The notes beneath the pieces are model-generated. The model was not told where the DNA came from. It saw only the letters and a program-made list of their open reading frames with translations, and did not search any database. A DNA stretch of 64,000 nucleotides, taken from Turicibacter sp. GTDB taxonomy: Bacteria; Bacillota_I; Bacilli_A; MOL361; Turicibacteraceae. The DNA is taken from positions 1 to 64,000 of the forward strand of contig WRAJ01000007.1 in assembly GCA_009780245.1 (NCBI GenBank). Direction: 5' to 3'. Both the position numbers and the translations under genes were made by a program. Below, one piece after another: positions 17,371-25,607 of the stretch. The stretch's first letter is position 1. Each line of letters starts with the position of its first letter.

Positions 17371-18015
17371 ATGAAAATGAATGGACAGAAAATCAACTAT
17401 CACCAAGAAATGTTAATCGAAATCGAGGCCATAAAAAAAGCCGGCATTCGGCCGAAACTGTTGCTTCATACTTGCTGCGGACCGTGTAGCCCGTACGTTT
17501 TTGGTGTGCTCGGCGAAATGTTCGATCTCACGGTCTATTTTTTCAACCCTAATATCCACCCGCAAGCAGAATACGATAAACGCTTATCGGAGCAAATCCG
17601 CTTGGTAGAAGAGATGGAGTTAAGTTACGACGTCGTGACCGATGCGTACAACCCAAAGCCGTTTTACGAGAGCATCAAAGGACTTGAACAATTAGGCGAA
17701 GGCTCGGATCGTTGCACAAGCTGTTTTAGTTTGCGATTGGAACAGACGGCGCGAAAAGCAAAGGAAGCTGGATACGACTATTTTGCAACTTCCTTAACCG
17801 TAAGTCCTAGAAAACCGTCGCAGCTATTGAATGAACTAGGCATCGCCCTCGAAGAAAAACTGGGAGTCAAATTTTTACGCTCAGATTTCAAGAAAAACAA
17901 CGGGTACGCGAAATCCGTGGAATTAACGAAAAAGTATAAACTATATCGGCAATGTTACTGCGGCTGTGTTTATACGCTCGCTGATTCCGAGGAACGTGCG
18001 CGAGGTTGTGACTAA
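17371..18015 (+). CDS. queH: Epoxyqueuosine reductase QueH
   Basis: A 214-residue member of the QueH (former DUF208) family, which reduces epoxyqueuosine to queuosine in the wobble base of certain tRNAs and replaces QueG in many Bacillota. All metal-binding motifs are visible: HTCCGPCSPYV near residue 31, DRCTSCFSLRLEQTA near 112, and RQCYCGCVY near 193. ATG at 17371 is preceded by GAGG, and TATAAT lies about 30 bases upstream. It is monocistronic and ends close to a 63-bp repeat array. Confidence 0.93.
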   Translation: MKMNGQKINYHQEMLIEIEAIKKAGIRPKLLLHTCCGPCSPYVFGVLGEMFDLTVYFFNPNIHPQAEYDKRLSEQIRLVEEMELSYDVVTDAYNPKPFYESIKGLEQLGEGSDRCTSCFSLRLEQTARKAKEAGYDYFATSLTVSPRKPSQLLNELGIALEEKLGVKFLRSDFKKNNGYAKSVELTKKYKLYRQCYCGCVYTLADSEERARGCD

Positions 18016-18059
18016 AAAGACATTGCCTTAAGAAAGAATCACCTGCTGAATGAATAGTA

Positions 18060-18245
18060 CCTTCACAATTTTGTGATATTCCTTTGAAAAAGTGAAGGTT
18101 TTGAGTGCAAGCACAAGATAAACCTTCACAATTTTGCAATATTTCTTTGAGAAAGTGAAGGTTTTGAGTGCAAGCGCAAGATAAACCTTCACAATTTTGC
18201 AATATTTCTTTAAAAAGTGAAGATTTTGAGCGCAAGCACAAAGAA
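18060..18245. repeat. Tandem array 1: three 63-bp hairpin units
   Basis: Three units with exact 63-bp spacing (ccttcac at 18060, 18123 and 18186). Each has CCTTCAC near its left end and GTGAAGG in the middle, so each transcript unit could fold into a hairpin. The same period and the same core (GAAAAAGTGAAGGTTTTGAG and similar) recur at 27975-28163. As 63 is a multiple of three, spurious long frames cross the array, but no ribosome site supports them. Confidence 0.8.
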
Positions 18246-18266
18246 AAACCCCCACGCGAGGGTTTT
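18244..18266 (-). terminator. Terminator between convergent genes
   Basis: aaaaaccccc pairs with gagggtttt around a small loop just after the repeat array. Flanking A and T runs allow use from either side, mainly for the minus-strand gene ending at 18312. Confidence 0.6.
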
Positions 18267-18311
18267 GTGATTTAAGCTTGTCGCTTGTTTTAATGAGACG
18301 GTCTTCTTTCG

Positions 18312-18755
18312 CTATGAAACTTTCAAATAGTTATTCAGCGCATCAATAATGACCTGATGATCCAAAGTATGCTCTAGCCCGGACACACAGATGGCACCGA
18401 CGACAACGCCTGCCTCCTTAATCGGAAAGCCACCGCCGCAGACGGCATAACTTTCATCTGCCATCCACTGCTTATATGCCTCATTGTTTTCCATCTCTAA
18501 AAACGTATAAAGCGAGCTGTGGCCACTAGCGATCACAGTTTTTTCTTTGCGCACGGGCCATAAACTATCGTCTTTGCCGTCCATTAAATAACTAAGCACC
18601 AGATTCTCACGGTACGTCACCCGAATGCGTACTGGATCGAAACCGCCTCGCTGGATCACAGCTAAAATCTCCTCGGCAATCGCCCAAGCGTCTGCGTGCG
18701 TAAACTGATCAAATACAAGCCTACTTTCTTGCTCCAAAACCATTTCCTTCGTCAT
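18312..18755 (-). CDS. Heme-degrading-domain (DUF336/UPF0303) family protein
   Basis: A 147-residue single-domain protein of the GlcG/HbpS/UPF0303 fold. Typical parts are ASGHSSL in the middle and the conserved glycine-rich CGGGFPI motif near residue 108, followed by GVVVGAICVSGLEH. The start was set at the Met preceded by GAGGAGAG eight bases upstream. It is the last gene of a minus-strand group with two oxidoreductases, 35 bases after the nearer one, so a metabolic rather than heme role is possible. Biochemical functions in the family are poorly settled. Confidence 0.8.
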   Translation of the reverse strand: MTKEMVLEQESRLVFDQFTHADAWAIAEEILAVIQRGGFDPVRIRVTYRENLVLSYLMDGKDDSLWPVRKEKTVIASGHSSLYTFLEMENNEAYKQWMADESYAVCGGGFPIKEAGVVVGAICVSGLEHTLDHQVIIDALNNYLKVS

Positions 18756-18790
18756 CGTCACATCTCTCCTCATTCAACGTAAAACTTGAA

Positions 18791-19810
18791 TCACACCAAT
18801 CCACGAACGCCCTCTTCTAACATTTCCATTTGCAACAGGGTCTCCCAATCCGGGATCATCTTTTCAGTCCCGTTCACAATCGTCTCATAAAGCGCATCAT
18901 ACACGCGGCCGTAATCGCCGACTTCAGACACGACCGCCTCCTGATGGTACACACCCGCTGAATCGTAGTAAGTCAGCGTCCCGTAATGCGCCGGTAAATC
19001 CACGCCGAAGTCGTCGTTAACAGGCATGTAAAATTGCTTTAAATGCTCTTCCTGTCGATCCTTGCCCGCTTTCACAAAGCATCCCTTTTTGCCATAAACG
19101 ATAAAGCTCGGCCGCTCACACACGCGAAAATAACTGGACTTCACCGACACCTTCAACGCCCCGTAATAGAGGTCCAGATCAAAATAGTCGTTCATCCGCC
19201 CCGGGCCTAATAATTGCCGCACGTCGTAACGCACTTCATCTGGTTTTCCGAAGTAACCAATCACCTGATCAAGCGTGTGGCAGGCGTGCCCGTATAAATA
19301 AGAACTCTGTGGTGAAAACCCCTGCACCGATTCTGGGATCTCCGGTCGGTAATAGTCAAAGTGCATCTCAAGCTCCAGCAAGTCCCCGAGTTTCCCGCTT
19401 TCAATCACTTTCTGAACGGTTAAGAAATCACTGTCAAAGCGGCGGTTCTGATAAGCCTGCACAACCAAGCCTTTCTCAGCGGCCAAGTCGAACAACGCCT
19501 TAGCTTGTGCCACAGTCTCGACAAACGGCTTTTCAACCAAGCAATGCTTTCCGTGCTCAAGCACCATTTTTGCGTATTCAAAATGCGTGTCGTGCATCGT
19601 ACACACGACAATGAGATCAATCTCAGCATCGTTTAACAGCGCATCTAAATCATCTGTGTAGGCAGTACCAGGAATCCGCGCCCAATCGGTTTTTGCTAAG
19701 TTTCGTGCATAGATGGTTTTCACTTTAATTTTATCAGGTCGCTGCAACACAAAGGGCAGGTGATACCGATTAGCCCCTTTACCATTTCCGATGTATCCAA
19801 TCGTTAACAT
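18791..19810 (-). CDS. Gfo/Idh/MocA family oxidoreductase
   Basis: A 339-residue NAD(P)-dependent dehydrogenase. The Rossmann domain starts TIGYIGNGKG, and the family motif VEKPF lies near residue 93. The C-terminal substrate domain carries the conserved YGHACHTLDQV segment with the catalytic His. It resembles YdgJ/IolU-type sugar or inositol dehydrogenases, but the substrate is not deducible. GGAGGC precedes the ATG. It is 27 bases after a second family member and probably co-transcribed with it. Confidence 0.88.
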   Translation of the reverse strand: MLTIGYIGNGKGANRYHLPFVLQRPDKIKVKTIYARNLAKTDWARIPGTAYTDDLDALLNDAEIDLIVVCTMHDTHFEYAKMVLEHGKHCLVEKPFVETVAQAKALFDLAAEKGLVVQAYQNRRFDSDFLTVQKVIESGKLGDLLELEMHFDYYRPEIPESVQGFSPQSSYLYGHACHTLDQVIGYFGKPDEVRYDVRQLLGPGRMNDYFDLDLYYGALKVSVKSSYFRVCERPSFIVYGKKGCFVKAGKDRQEEHLKQFYMPVNDDFGVDLPAHYGTLTYYDSAGVYHQEAVVSEVGDYGRVYDALYETIVNGTEKMIPDWETLLQMEMLEEGVRGLV

Positions 19811-19837
19811 AATAACGCCTCCTATTAGGGTGTATCT

Positions 19838-20809
19838 CTATAATTTCATTCCCACTTGCTGTCTCGCTACAGTTAAAATATCCATCACGATTAAGCTGTG
19901 TGCATTTAATTCCCGTGCTTTTTCAAGATCACCTGATTTCAACAAGTTAACAAAGTATTCAATTTCATAAAACATGCGATGCTTGCCGTTGTTCAATTCG
20001 TACGTGATTTTGTCCCCCGAGTTATCGCCGTGCTCGAAGCAAGTAAAGACATTTGCTGGCTTACTACTATGCAAATACCCTTTATCCCCTTGCACGTTAA
20101 CGGCAACCGGAGAAGCGCAATCCTTTGCAGCAATGGCTACGCATTTGAAAGTCGGATATTCCAACGTTAAAATCCCGGAAGTATCGACCCCTTTTTCCAC
20201 GTTTGCGATATAGCGAAAGTCGGTAGGCTTACCAAATATCCCAACGATAAAATGCACGTTATACACGTTCAAATCCATCATGGCGCCGCCTGACTTGTCC
20301 GCGTCAAAAACAGGTAACGTGGTACCAGCCTTAAATAAGTCGTAACGTCTGGAATACTGCGAATAATTCAACTGGACAATTTTAATATCCCCCAGTTGTG
20401 GCAACAGTTCTTTTGCTTGTAAATAATTCGGTAAGTATTGATTGGTGATCCCCTCGAAAATAATCACACCGTTTGCCTCGGCTAAATCGATTAGCTCTGT
20501 CGCTTGCGCGTAGGTAGAGGCGAACGGTTTCTCGATGAAGACGTGGTGGCCACTCTCTAATGCTCGTTTAGCGATGTCGTAATGTAAATGATTTGGGACA
20601 GCAACGTAAACGGCATCGATGTCATCCACTAGCAAGTCTTCGTAACTTTCATGGACGTTTGTGATGCCAAAGTGTTGTTGTAATTTTTTCATGGCTTCAA
20701 TGCTTCGTTTCGTACCCGAAATCGCTTGAAACGTGATCCCGCCTACTTCGTTGCATGCGTTTAAAAAGTCTGGGACGATTGTGCCAGAGCCGACAATTCC
20801 TAATTTCAT
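19838..20809 (-). CDS. Gfo/Idh/MocA family oxidoreductase
   Basis: A 323-residue enzyme of the same family as its neighbour but clearly divergent. The Rossmann start is MKLGIVGSGTIV, IEKPF lies near residue 91, and GGAMMDLNVYNVHF is in the substrate domain. This short form resembles YulF/MviM-type proteins. ATG at 20809 has GGAGG eight bases upstream, better than the upstream in-frame ATG that contains the ribosome site. It starts 21 bases after ispE ends, so it is likely in that transcript. Confidence 0.88.
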   Translation of the reverse strand: MKLGIVGSGTIVPDFLNACNEVGGITFQAISGTKRSIEAMKKLQQHFGITNVHESYEDLLVDDIDAVYVAVPNHLHYDIAKRALESGHHVFIEKPFASTYAQATELIDLAEANGVIIFEGITNQYLPNYLQAKELLPQLGDIKIVQLNYSQYSRRYDLFKAGTTLPVFDADKSGGAMMDLNVYNVHFIVGIFGKPTDFRYIANVEKGVDTSGILTLEYPTFKCVAIAAKDCASPVAVNVQGDKGYLHSSKPANVFTCFEHGDNSGDKITYELNNGKHRMFYEIEYFVNLLKSGDLEKARELNAHSLIVMDILTVARQQVGMKL

Positions 20810-20830
20810 TCTTGGTGCCTCCATCTTGTA

Positions 20831-21685
20831 TTAGCCTAACATCCTTGTCATATGAACGGTGTATTCTGAGAATTTCTTTTTCATTTGTCGATAAAGATGA
20901 TTGGCTTTTTTCTCCGTGTAAACCAAAGCAAAAACGGTTGCGCCGCTACCGCTCATGCGAGCACCACTCGCCCCATTGGCGATCATTTCTTTTCTAATCT
21001 CATTGATTACCGGAAAAATTTTAGTCGTCACGGGTTCGAGATCATTGGATAGATAAGCACAGATTTCATTGAAATCCTCACGCTCAATCGCATTCAACAT
21101 TGCTGTCGTATTAATCTCACCGGCATCTTCCAATCTAAACTTGCGATAAATATCACGTGTAGAAACTGACATCCTTGGGTTAACAATAATGACCCAGCAT
21201 TTTGGCGGTGATTTTATCGGTGTTAAAATTTCACCGCGCCCTGTCGCGATGGCAGTGCCGCCAATGATGCAAAAGGGAATATCAGATCCAACCTGGGCGC
21301 CGATTTCACAAAGTTCTTCGTTGGTGCAATCGACATCAAAAAGTTGCCGCAACGCTCTTAACGTTGCTGCGGCATTTGCACTTCCACCAGCGAGTCCACC
21401 GGCGATGGGGATTCTCTTTTCAATAAAAATGTTTAAACCAGTGTGGATGTTGTATTTTTTTAAAAATAACTCAGCCACTTGGTAGGCGATGTTTTTCTTG
21501 CCGCGCGGTACGATTTCAGAATCTGATTCAACCACGATTCTTCGTGTGTTTGGCACAGCCGTAACCGTGACATAATCAGCAAGATCGATCGTGGTCATGA
21601 TCATCTCAACGTCATGAAAATCTTCTTGCTTACCAGTGACGGCCAGTGTGAGGTTTATTTTAGCGGGAGCTTTTTCTCTCATCAT
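20831..21685 (-). CDS. ispE: 4-diphosphocytidyl-2-C-methyl-D-erythritol kinase
   Basis: 284 residues; the ATP-dependent kinase of the MEP isoprenoid pathway. GHMP-kinase features are APAKINLTL at the N-terminus, the ATP loop PIAGGLAGGSANAAATLR near residue 90, and GARMSGSGATVFA near residue 240. A two-Met start (ATGATG) lies behind GGAGATAGGGG. The order yabG-veg-ispE is conserved in Bacilli and supports the call. It shows that this organism makes isoprenoids by the non-mevalonate route. Confidence 0.96.
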   Translation of the reverse strand: MMREKAPAKINLTLAVTGKQEDFHDVEMIMTTIDLADYVTVTAVPNTRRIVVESDSEIVPRGKKNIAYQVAELFLKKYNIHTGLNIFIEKRIPIAGGLAGGSANAAATLRALRQLFDVDCTNEELCEIGAQVGSDIPFCIIGGTAIATGRGEILTPIKSPPKCWVIIVNPRMSVSTRDIYRKFRLEDAGEINTTAMLNAIEREDFNEICAYLSNDLEPVTTKIFPVINEIRKEMIANGASGARMSGSGATVFALVYTEKKANHLYRQMKKKFSEYTVHMTRMLG

Positions 21686-21751
21686 TTTCCCCTATCTCCT
21701 TTTCCTATAGATTTTGTTCGTTGTGTCCCTTCATTTTATCACAAATTAAGA

Positions 21752-21784
21752 CAAAAAAAAACAGCTAATCCGATGTTAGCTGCT
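21752..21784 (-). terminator. Terminator of veg
   Basis: On the minus strand agcagctaaca pairs with ttagctg, followed by a long T-run, directly after the veg stop. Confidence 0.8.
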
Positions 21785-21788
21785 AAAA

Positions 21789-22031
21789 TTATTCAAAATC
21801 CAACTTCACTGATCCGGTAAGGATATCAATATAGTTATATGAGACCCGATCGACTGACTCATTATCTTCACCAATTTCTACAACAAACACAGATGGATAC
21901 AGATTAGTTAAGGTGCCCATTTTTTCTGTTATACGATTTCGGCTTTCGTAGGCAATTAGTTTAACAGGTTTTCCAACATTGCCATTTAACTCGTTACGAA
22001 TATCTAAAATGTTTTTTGCCAAAAGTTCCAC
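21789..22031 (-). CDS. veg: Veg protein (biofilm-related)
   Basis: 80 residues, the usual Veg length. Conserved segments are GKPVKLIAYESR, YPSVFVVEI and VSYNYIDILTG. In Bacillus subtilis Veg stimulates biofilm matrix genes and its promoter is one of the strongest known. The start is GTG (22031) behind GAGAGGGC. A strong consensus promoter and a small hairpin lie upstream, matching the high expression seen in relatives. Confidence 0.93.
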   Translation of the reverse strand: MELLAKNILDIRNELNGNVGKPVKLIAYESRNRITEKMGTLTNLYPSVFVVEIGEDNESVDRVSYNYIDILTGSVKLDFE

Positions 22032-22042
22032 GCCCTCTCGTT

Positions 22043-22063
22043 TAAGAGTCGCCCAGACTCTTA
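22043..22063 (-). promoter_or_regulatory. Hairpin in the veg leader
   Basis: A perfect 8-bp stem (taagagtc with gactctta, 5-base loop) ends about 11 bases before the GTG. It sits next to the ribosome site and could protect the mRNA or affect initiation. Confidence 0.5.
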
Positions 22064-22074
22064 CCCTAATAGAT

Positions 22075-22103
22075 ATTATAGCTCATTTTCAAGATTTTTT
22101 CAA
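22075..22103 (-). promoter_or_regulatory. Strong veg promoter
   Basis: On the minus strand TTGAAA (22103-22098), a 17-base spacer and perfect TATAAT (22080-22075), with A/T-rich sequence upstream that may act as an UP element. Confidence 0.85.
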
Positions 22104-22221
22104 GGTTTTTCAAAAAAAACTTTCATTTATCTCTTGCGCACTGATAAAAGTTATGATATAATACAAAATTTTGCATTTTTTGATAATTGAATACGTGCAC
22201 AGAAATTTGTTCCTAAACGCA

Positions 22222-23034
22222 TTAACTTTTCAGTCCATACCTCAGCGTGCCTTTTGTTTGCAAACCACCGATCCCAGCGATTTTAGTCACGGTTTTCTCC
22301 AACGCTTCTTTCAAATCTACTTCCTCTTCGTAAGACGTTAAGGCCACCGTTGCTGCCACGATTGCCGGATCCAACGCATGAATATTAATGCGCTGCGGGC
22401 TCGACGCAAAATTAGCACCCGAACCAATCAACGCCTCGAAATGCGACTGACAAGCCCCGGCAATAATGATCAAATAGTCAAGCGATGGTTCAAGCTTGCG
22501 CAACTCGTTTACCGTATTAACAAAATATTTTGAGCTGCGATAACCGTCCAAGCTGTGTGCCAACTCCTTCTGTTCAATGGCATCATGCCCGGTAATCACC
22601 ACAATGTTTGGGCGCAGCTGCCGAACTAGTTCAGGAACACGCTCGGGCATTAACGACTCCTTTACAAAAATGGTTGTCGCATGCACATTCGCATTTTCAT
22701 ATAGTTTCGCACTGCGCTGGACATAATCATCGTCACCGTCTACATGCAAAATCCGCCCGCTCACAAAAAAATCACTGTCCTTTTTAATGTTTCGCATCCC
22801 TTCGAGTTCCGGCTTTGCAATGGTTTTTAAAACCTTTTCCTCTTCAACCTCCGCCCCACGAACGTCGCATTCTGAAACGAGTGCCAGGTCATTAACCGGA
22901 GCGTCCGCGCTCAATCTAAAGAACATCCCTTTGAGCTGCGCGATGTCCTGTTCAATGCTTTCAATTTTAAACATCGTATCTAAATCATATGATTTTCTTG
23001 CAACAATATCACCAACTTTAAACGTTACATTCAT
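22222..23034 (-). CDS. yabG: Sporulation-specific protease YabG
   Basis: 270 residues, close to the usual 280-290. It begins with the basic N-terminal domain (KVGDIVARKSYD), and the conserved C-terminal core includes VVITGHD, IIAGACQSHFEALIGSGANF and SSPQRINIHALDP. YabG cleaves spore coat proteins in the mother cell of endospore formers and is a cysteine-type protease family (U57). Its presence beside veg and ispE matches the Bacilli order and implies spore formation or recent loss of it. ATG is behind AAGGGGGG. Confidence 0.93.
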   Translation of the reverse strand: MNVTFKVGDIVARKSYDLDTMFKIESIEQDIAQLKGMFFRLSADAPVNDLALVSECDVRGAEVEEEKVLKTIAKPELEGMRNIKKDSDFFVSGRILHVDGDDDYVQRSAKLYENANVHATTIFVKESLMPERVPELVRQLRPNIVVITGHDAIEQKELAHSLDGYRSSKYFVNTVNELRKLEPSLDYLIIIAGACQSHFEALIGSGANFASSPQRINIHALDPAIVAATVALTSYEEEVDLKEALEKTVTKIAGIGGLQTKGTLRYGLKS

Positions 23035-23094
23035 AAAAAAGCCCCCCTTACCAGTAGACTATGACATTGGTCTATTTGGCGGGTGGGGGAATGT

Positions 23095-23325
23095 TTATTT
23101 TTTCTTACTTTTCTTAGGGGGGACGAGATCAACGCTACTTTTAAAGCACGGGTTACATGTTAAAATACGTTTGATCGCTAGCAGCGTGCCAAAAAACCAA
23201 CCGTGCACCTCCAACGCTTCAATGGCGTAATGGGAGCACGTCGGAAAATGCCGGCAAGCGGGAGGCGTGTGGGCAGAGATGTTTCTTTGATACCATTTCA
23301 CGGCGCTGATAAGAATTTTTTTCAA
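23095..23325 (-). CDS. yidD: Membrane protein insertion efficiency factor YidD
   Basis: 76 residues. The hallmarks are the N-terminal amphipathic helix (KKILISAVKWYQRNIS), CRHFPTCSHYAIEAL and a cysteine pair CNPCF, ending in a lysine-rich tail. YidD aids YidC-dependent insertion of membrane proteins at the inner face of the membrane. It lies 11 bases after the LacI-type regulator gene and upstream of yabG; yidC itself is at 46677. Confidence 0.95.
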   Translation of the reverse strand: MKKILISAVKWYQRNISAHTPPACRHFPTCSHYAIEALEVHGWFFGTLLAIKRILTCNPCFKSSVDLVPPKKSKKK

Positions 23326-23336
23326 TTTAGATCACC

Positions 23337-24347
23337 TTATGTGCTTTCTCGAATGATGAAGTCTGTGAAGAGCGTAATGTTTTTCGGCTCAAACTGGGGA
23401 TAGTTGATGGATTCGATTAAAATGTCACAGGAATGATAGCCAATTTCAAACGACGGTTGGGCGATGGTGGTGATCGTCGGTGAGACCATGATCGTCAGGT
23501 CAATGTTATCAAAGCCGATGACCGCAATGTCTTCGGGTACTTTTTTACCAGAACGCTTAGCCGCTTCGATCGCAGCCGCAGCAAAAATGTCTGACGAAGC
23601 AAAAACGGCATCGATTTCCGGCTTGTTTTCAAATAAGAAGACCAGATGTGAGAGGGCAGCGCTGTAGCTAATCGCGGATAGATGGACAACAATGTCGTTG
23701 TTAATGTCAAGTCCGGCATCTTGGTGAGCCAGTCGGTAGCCAATTTCGCGATCCCGTGCGTATTTTCTGTTTAATGTCCCGTTGATAAGAGCAATGTTTC
23801 GACGACCGCTTGTCACGAGGAAATTGGTTGCTTGTTGCGCAGCCTTTACATCGTCAATACCAACGTGGGAAATCTTAGGTGTTCCCCAATGCTCGGAACA
23901 CATGACAAGTGGCCATTTTTCATTAACTTGAAGTGCCACTTCTAAGCTTGGAAATGCCGATAAAGCAACAATGCCAGCCACGTGGATGTCTGTTAAAATT
24001 TCTTCGTAATAGCTGAAATCCACACTTTCTTCTTTGGCAAGGACGACGGTAATCAAATAATCACTGTTTTTGGCTGCCCGTTTCACACCATCAATAACGG
24101 GTGCGTTAAACGGGTTGGAAAAGTCTGGTACTAAAATAACAATGGTTTTACTGTCTTCTAAAAATTGCCTGCTTTGTTTTTGACGATCGTTTAGTTCATA
24201 GTTGCTGTTTTTGATGATTTGCATCACCTTCTCACGTGTTTTAGGGTTAACATTATTCTTGTTATTTATCACACGTGAGACCGTTGCTGTTGACACTTCT
24301 GCCATTTTAGCAATTTCTTCAATAGAGATATCTTTTGTTTTTCGCAT
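23337..24347 (-). CDS. LacI-family transcriptional regulator
   Basis: 336 residues. An N-terminal helix-turn-helix and hinge (ISIEEIAKMAEVSTATVSRV) is followed by a periplasmic-binding-protein-like sugar-sensing domain with VFASSDIFAAAAIEAA and DIAVIGFDN. It is divergent from the sugar locus that starts at 24516. Two identical but oppositely oriented operators lie between them, one over this gene's own promoter, so it is the probable repressor of that locus and of itself. Confidence 0.93.
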   Translation of the reverse strand: MRKTKDISIEEIAKMAEVSTATVSRVINNKNNVNPKTREKVMQIIKNSNYELNDRQKQSRQFLEDSKTIVILVPDFSNPFNAPVIDGVKRAAKNSDYLITVVLAKEESVDFSYYEEILTDIHVAGIVALSAFPSLEVALQVNEKWPLVMCSEHWGTPKISHVGIDDVKAAQQATNFLVTSGRRNIALINGTLNRKYARDREIGYRLAHQDAGLDINNDIVVHLSAISYSAALSHLVFLFENKPEIDAVFASSDIFAAAAIEAAKRSGKKVPEDIAVIGFDNIDLTIMVSPTITTIAQPSFEIGYHSCDILIESINYPQFEPKNITLFTDFIIREST

Positions 24348-24393
24348 AAAAAATCCTCGCTTTTTACTTTATTCTTTCATTATACCACACTTG

Positions 24394-24406
24394 TGTAAAT
24401 TTTACA
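24394..24406. promoter_or_regulatory. LacI-type operator 1 (autoregulation)
   Basis: TGTAAATTTTACA, a near-palindrome, sits 10 bases upstream of the regulator's own minus-strand TATAAT (24384-24379), so binding would cover its -35 region. Confidence 0.65.
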
Positions 24407-24438
24407 TTACTTTTTTGTAAAAAGATGAAAATAAATCC

Positions 24439-24467
24439 TTGACTTTTAAAAATACCTGTAATATAAT
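24439..24467 (+). promoter_or_regulatory. Promoter of the sugar locus
   Basis: TTGACT (24439-24444), a 17-base spacer and TATAAT (24462-24467). Confidence 0.8.
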
Positions 24468-24487
24468 GTGATGGAAGTGGTTTCTTA

Positions 24488-24500
24488 TGTAAAATTTACA
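24488..24500. promoter_or_regulatory. LacI-type operator 2 (roadblock)
   Basis: TGTAAAATTTACA is the exact reverse complement of operator 1, 94 bp away. It lies just downstream of the predicted transcription start of the sugar locus; the paired sites could support a repression loop. Confidence 0.7.
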
Positions 24501-24515
24501 ACGAGGAGGTAGATT

Positions 24516-25361
24516 ATGAAATTCGGTGCAAGTACATTTATTTGGGTGTCACCGTTTAGTAATGATACCTTAGATTTGTTTCAAAAAGCAAAAGACATGG
24601 GTTATGATATTCTTGAAATTTGCATAGAGGATCCGGATACGATTGACACAGATCGTATTGTCAAAGCAGCAGCAGATACGGGCATGCAAGTGATCATCTG
24701 TGGGGCATTTGGACCGGAAAGGGACGTTAGTGCAACAGATGCAAAGACTAGAGCGCAAGGCGTTGCCTACATTAAAACGTGCATTGACATTGCTGTGAAA
24801 GTGGGTTCTGATTTAGTATCGGGACCGATGTTTTCTGCCACTGGTAAGACAAATCTGTTATCAGAGACTGAAAGAGCAAGTCAATGGCATAGAGCCGTTT
24901 ATCATTTGAAGGAAGCAAGTGCCTATGCGAAAGAAAAAGGGGTGAAACTGGCGATTGAACCTTTGAATCGGTTTGAAACGGACTTTATTAATACCGTTGA
25001 GCAAGGTTTAGAATTAGTTGCACGTATTGGGATGGATAACGTTGGGTTATTAATTGATACGTTTCATATGAACATTGAAGAGAAAAACATCGGCGAGGCG
25101 ATTCGCTTAGCTGGTGATAAAGTGTTTAACTTCCATTCGTGTGCGAGTGATCGTGGGACGCCTGGGAAAGATCACATTAACTGGCAGGAAGTGAAAGATG
25201 CCTTGAGTGATATTCATTATCAAGGTCCTGTGGTGATTGAAGCGTTTAATTCTAACATTACGGAGATTGCGAAAGCTGTTTCGTTGTGGCGTCCATTAGC
25301 GGATTCTCCGGATGAGTTGGCTGGGGAGGGGGTAAGCTATTTGAAGGGTGTGTTTGGGTAG
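24516..25361 (+). CDS. Sugar isomerase/epimerase (ketose 3-epimerase type)
   Basis: A 281-residue TIM-barrel protein of the D-tagatose/D-allulose 3-epimerase family. The four metal and catalytic residues are recognisable: Glu near 147 (AIEPLNRFETD), Asp near 180 (LIDTFHMN), His near 206 (NFHSCASDRG) and Glu near 241 (VVIEAFN). It probably interconverts rare ketohexoses or related polyols. It is the first gene of the LacI-controlled locus, with GAGGAGGT before the ATG. The true substrate is unknown. Confidence 0.88.
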   Translation: MKFGASTFIWVSPFSNDTLDLFQKAKDMGYDILEICIEDPDTIDTDRIVKAAADTGMQVIICGAFGPERDVSATDAKTRAQGVAYIKTCIDIAVKVGSDLVSGPMFSATGKTNLLSETERASQWHRAVYHLKEASAYAKEKGVKLAIEPLNRFETDFINTVEQGLELVARIGMDNVGLLIDTFHMNIEEKNIGEAIRLAGDKVFNFHSCASDRGTPGKDHINWQEVKDALSDIHYQGPVVIEAFNSNITEIAKAVSLWRPLADSPDELAGEGVSYLKGVFG

Positions 25362-25373
25362 GGGTTGGTTATG

Positions 25374-25536
25374 CCTTTTGGTGATTGGGTTGGTGTGCTC
25401 TTTAATTTGATTGAGAGTGGGCGCCCTTTCGGTGACCATGATGTGAATGACTTTTGATTTTGTTTTGGGTCATTGCGTTTGTTTTTTACTCTTTAGCTAC
25501 CGCGCCTTTTGGCTTGCTGGGGTAGTGATTAGGTGG
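25374..25536 (+). repeat. Dispersed intergenic repeat, copy B
   Basis: It matches copy C at 34369-34519 over its whole length and copy A over its right two thirds. The core runs from GCGCCCTTTCGGTGACC at 25421 to GGGGTAGTGAT near 25529. It separates the epimerase gene from the dehydrogenase gene and has no plausible coding frame. Confidence 0.75.
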
Positions 25537-25607
25537 GGTTTGTGTGTTAGGAGATTGGGGGTTATGTGTTGGCTACGTTTTGGCGTAGGACAAGGAGGAG
25601 TGTTACC

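Noticed and set aside
18060-18245. CRISPR array
   Set aside because: Only three units, repeats and intervals are both conserved, and no cas genes are in the window.
17888-18255. Long minus-strand open frames across repeat array 1
   Set aside because: They exist because the 63-bp period is a multiple of three. There is no ribosome site and the protein is just the repeat translated.
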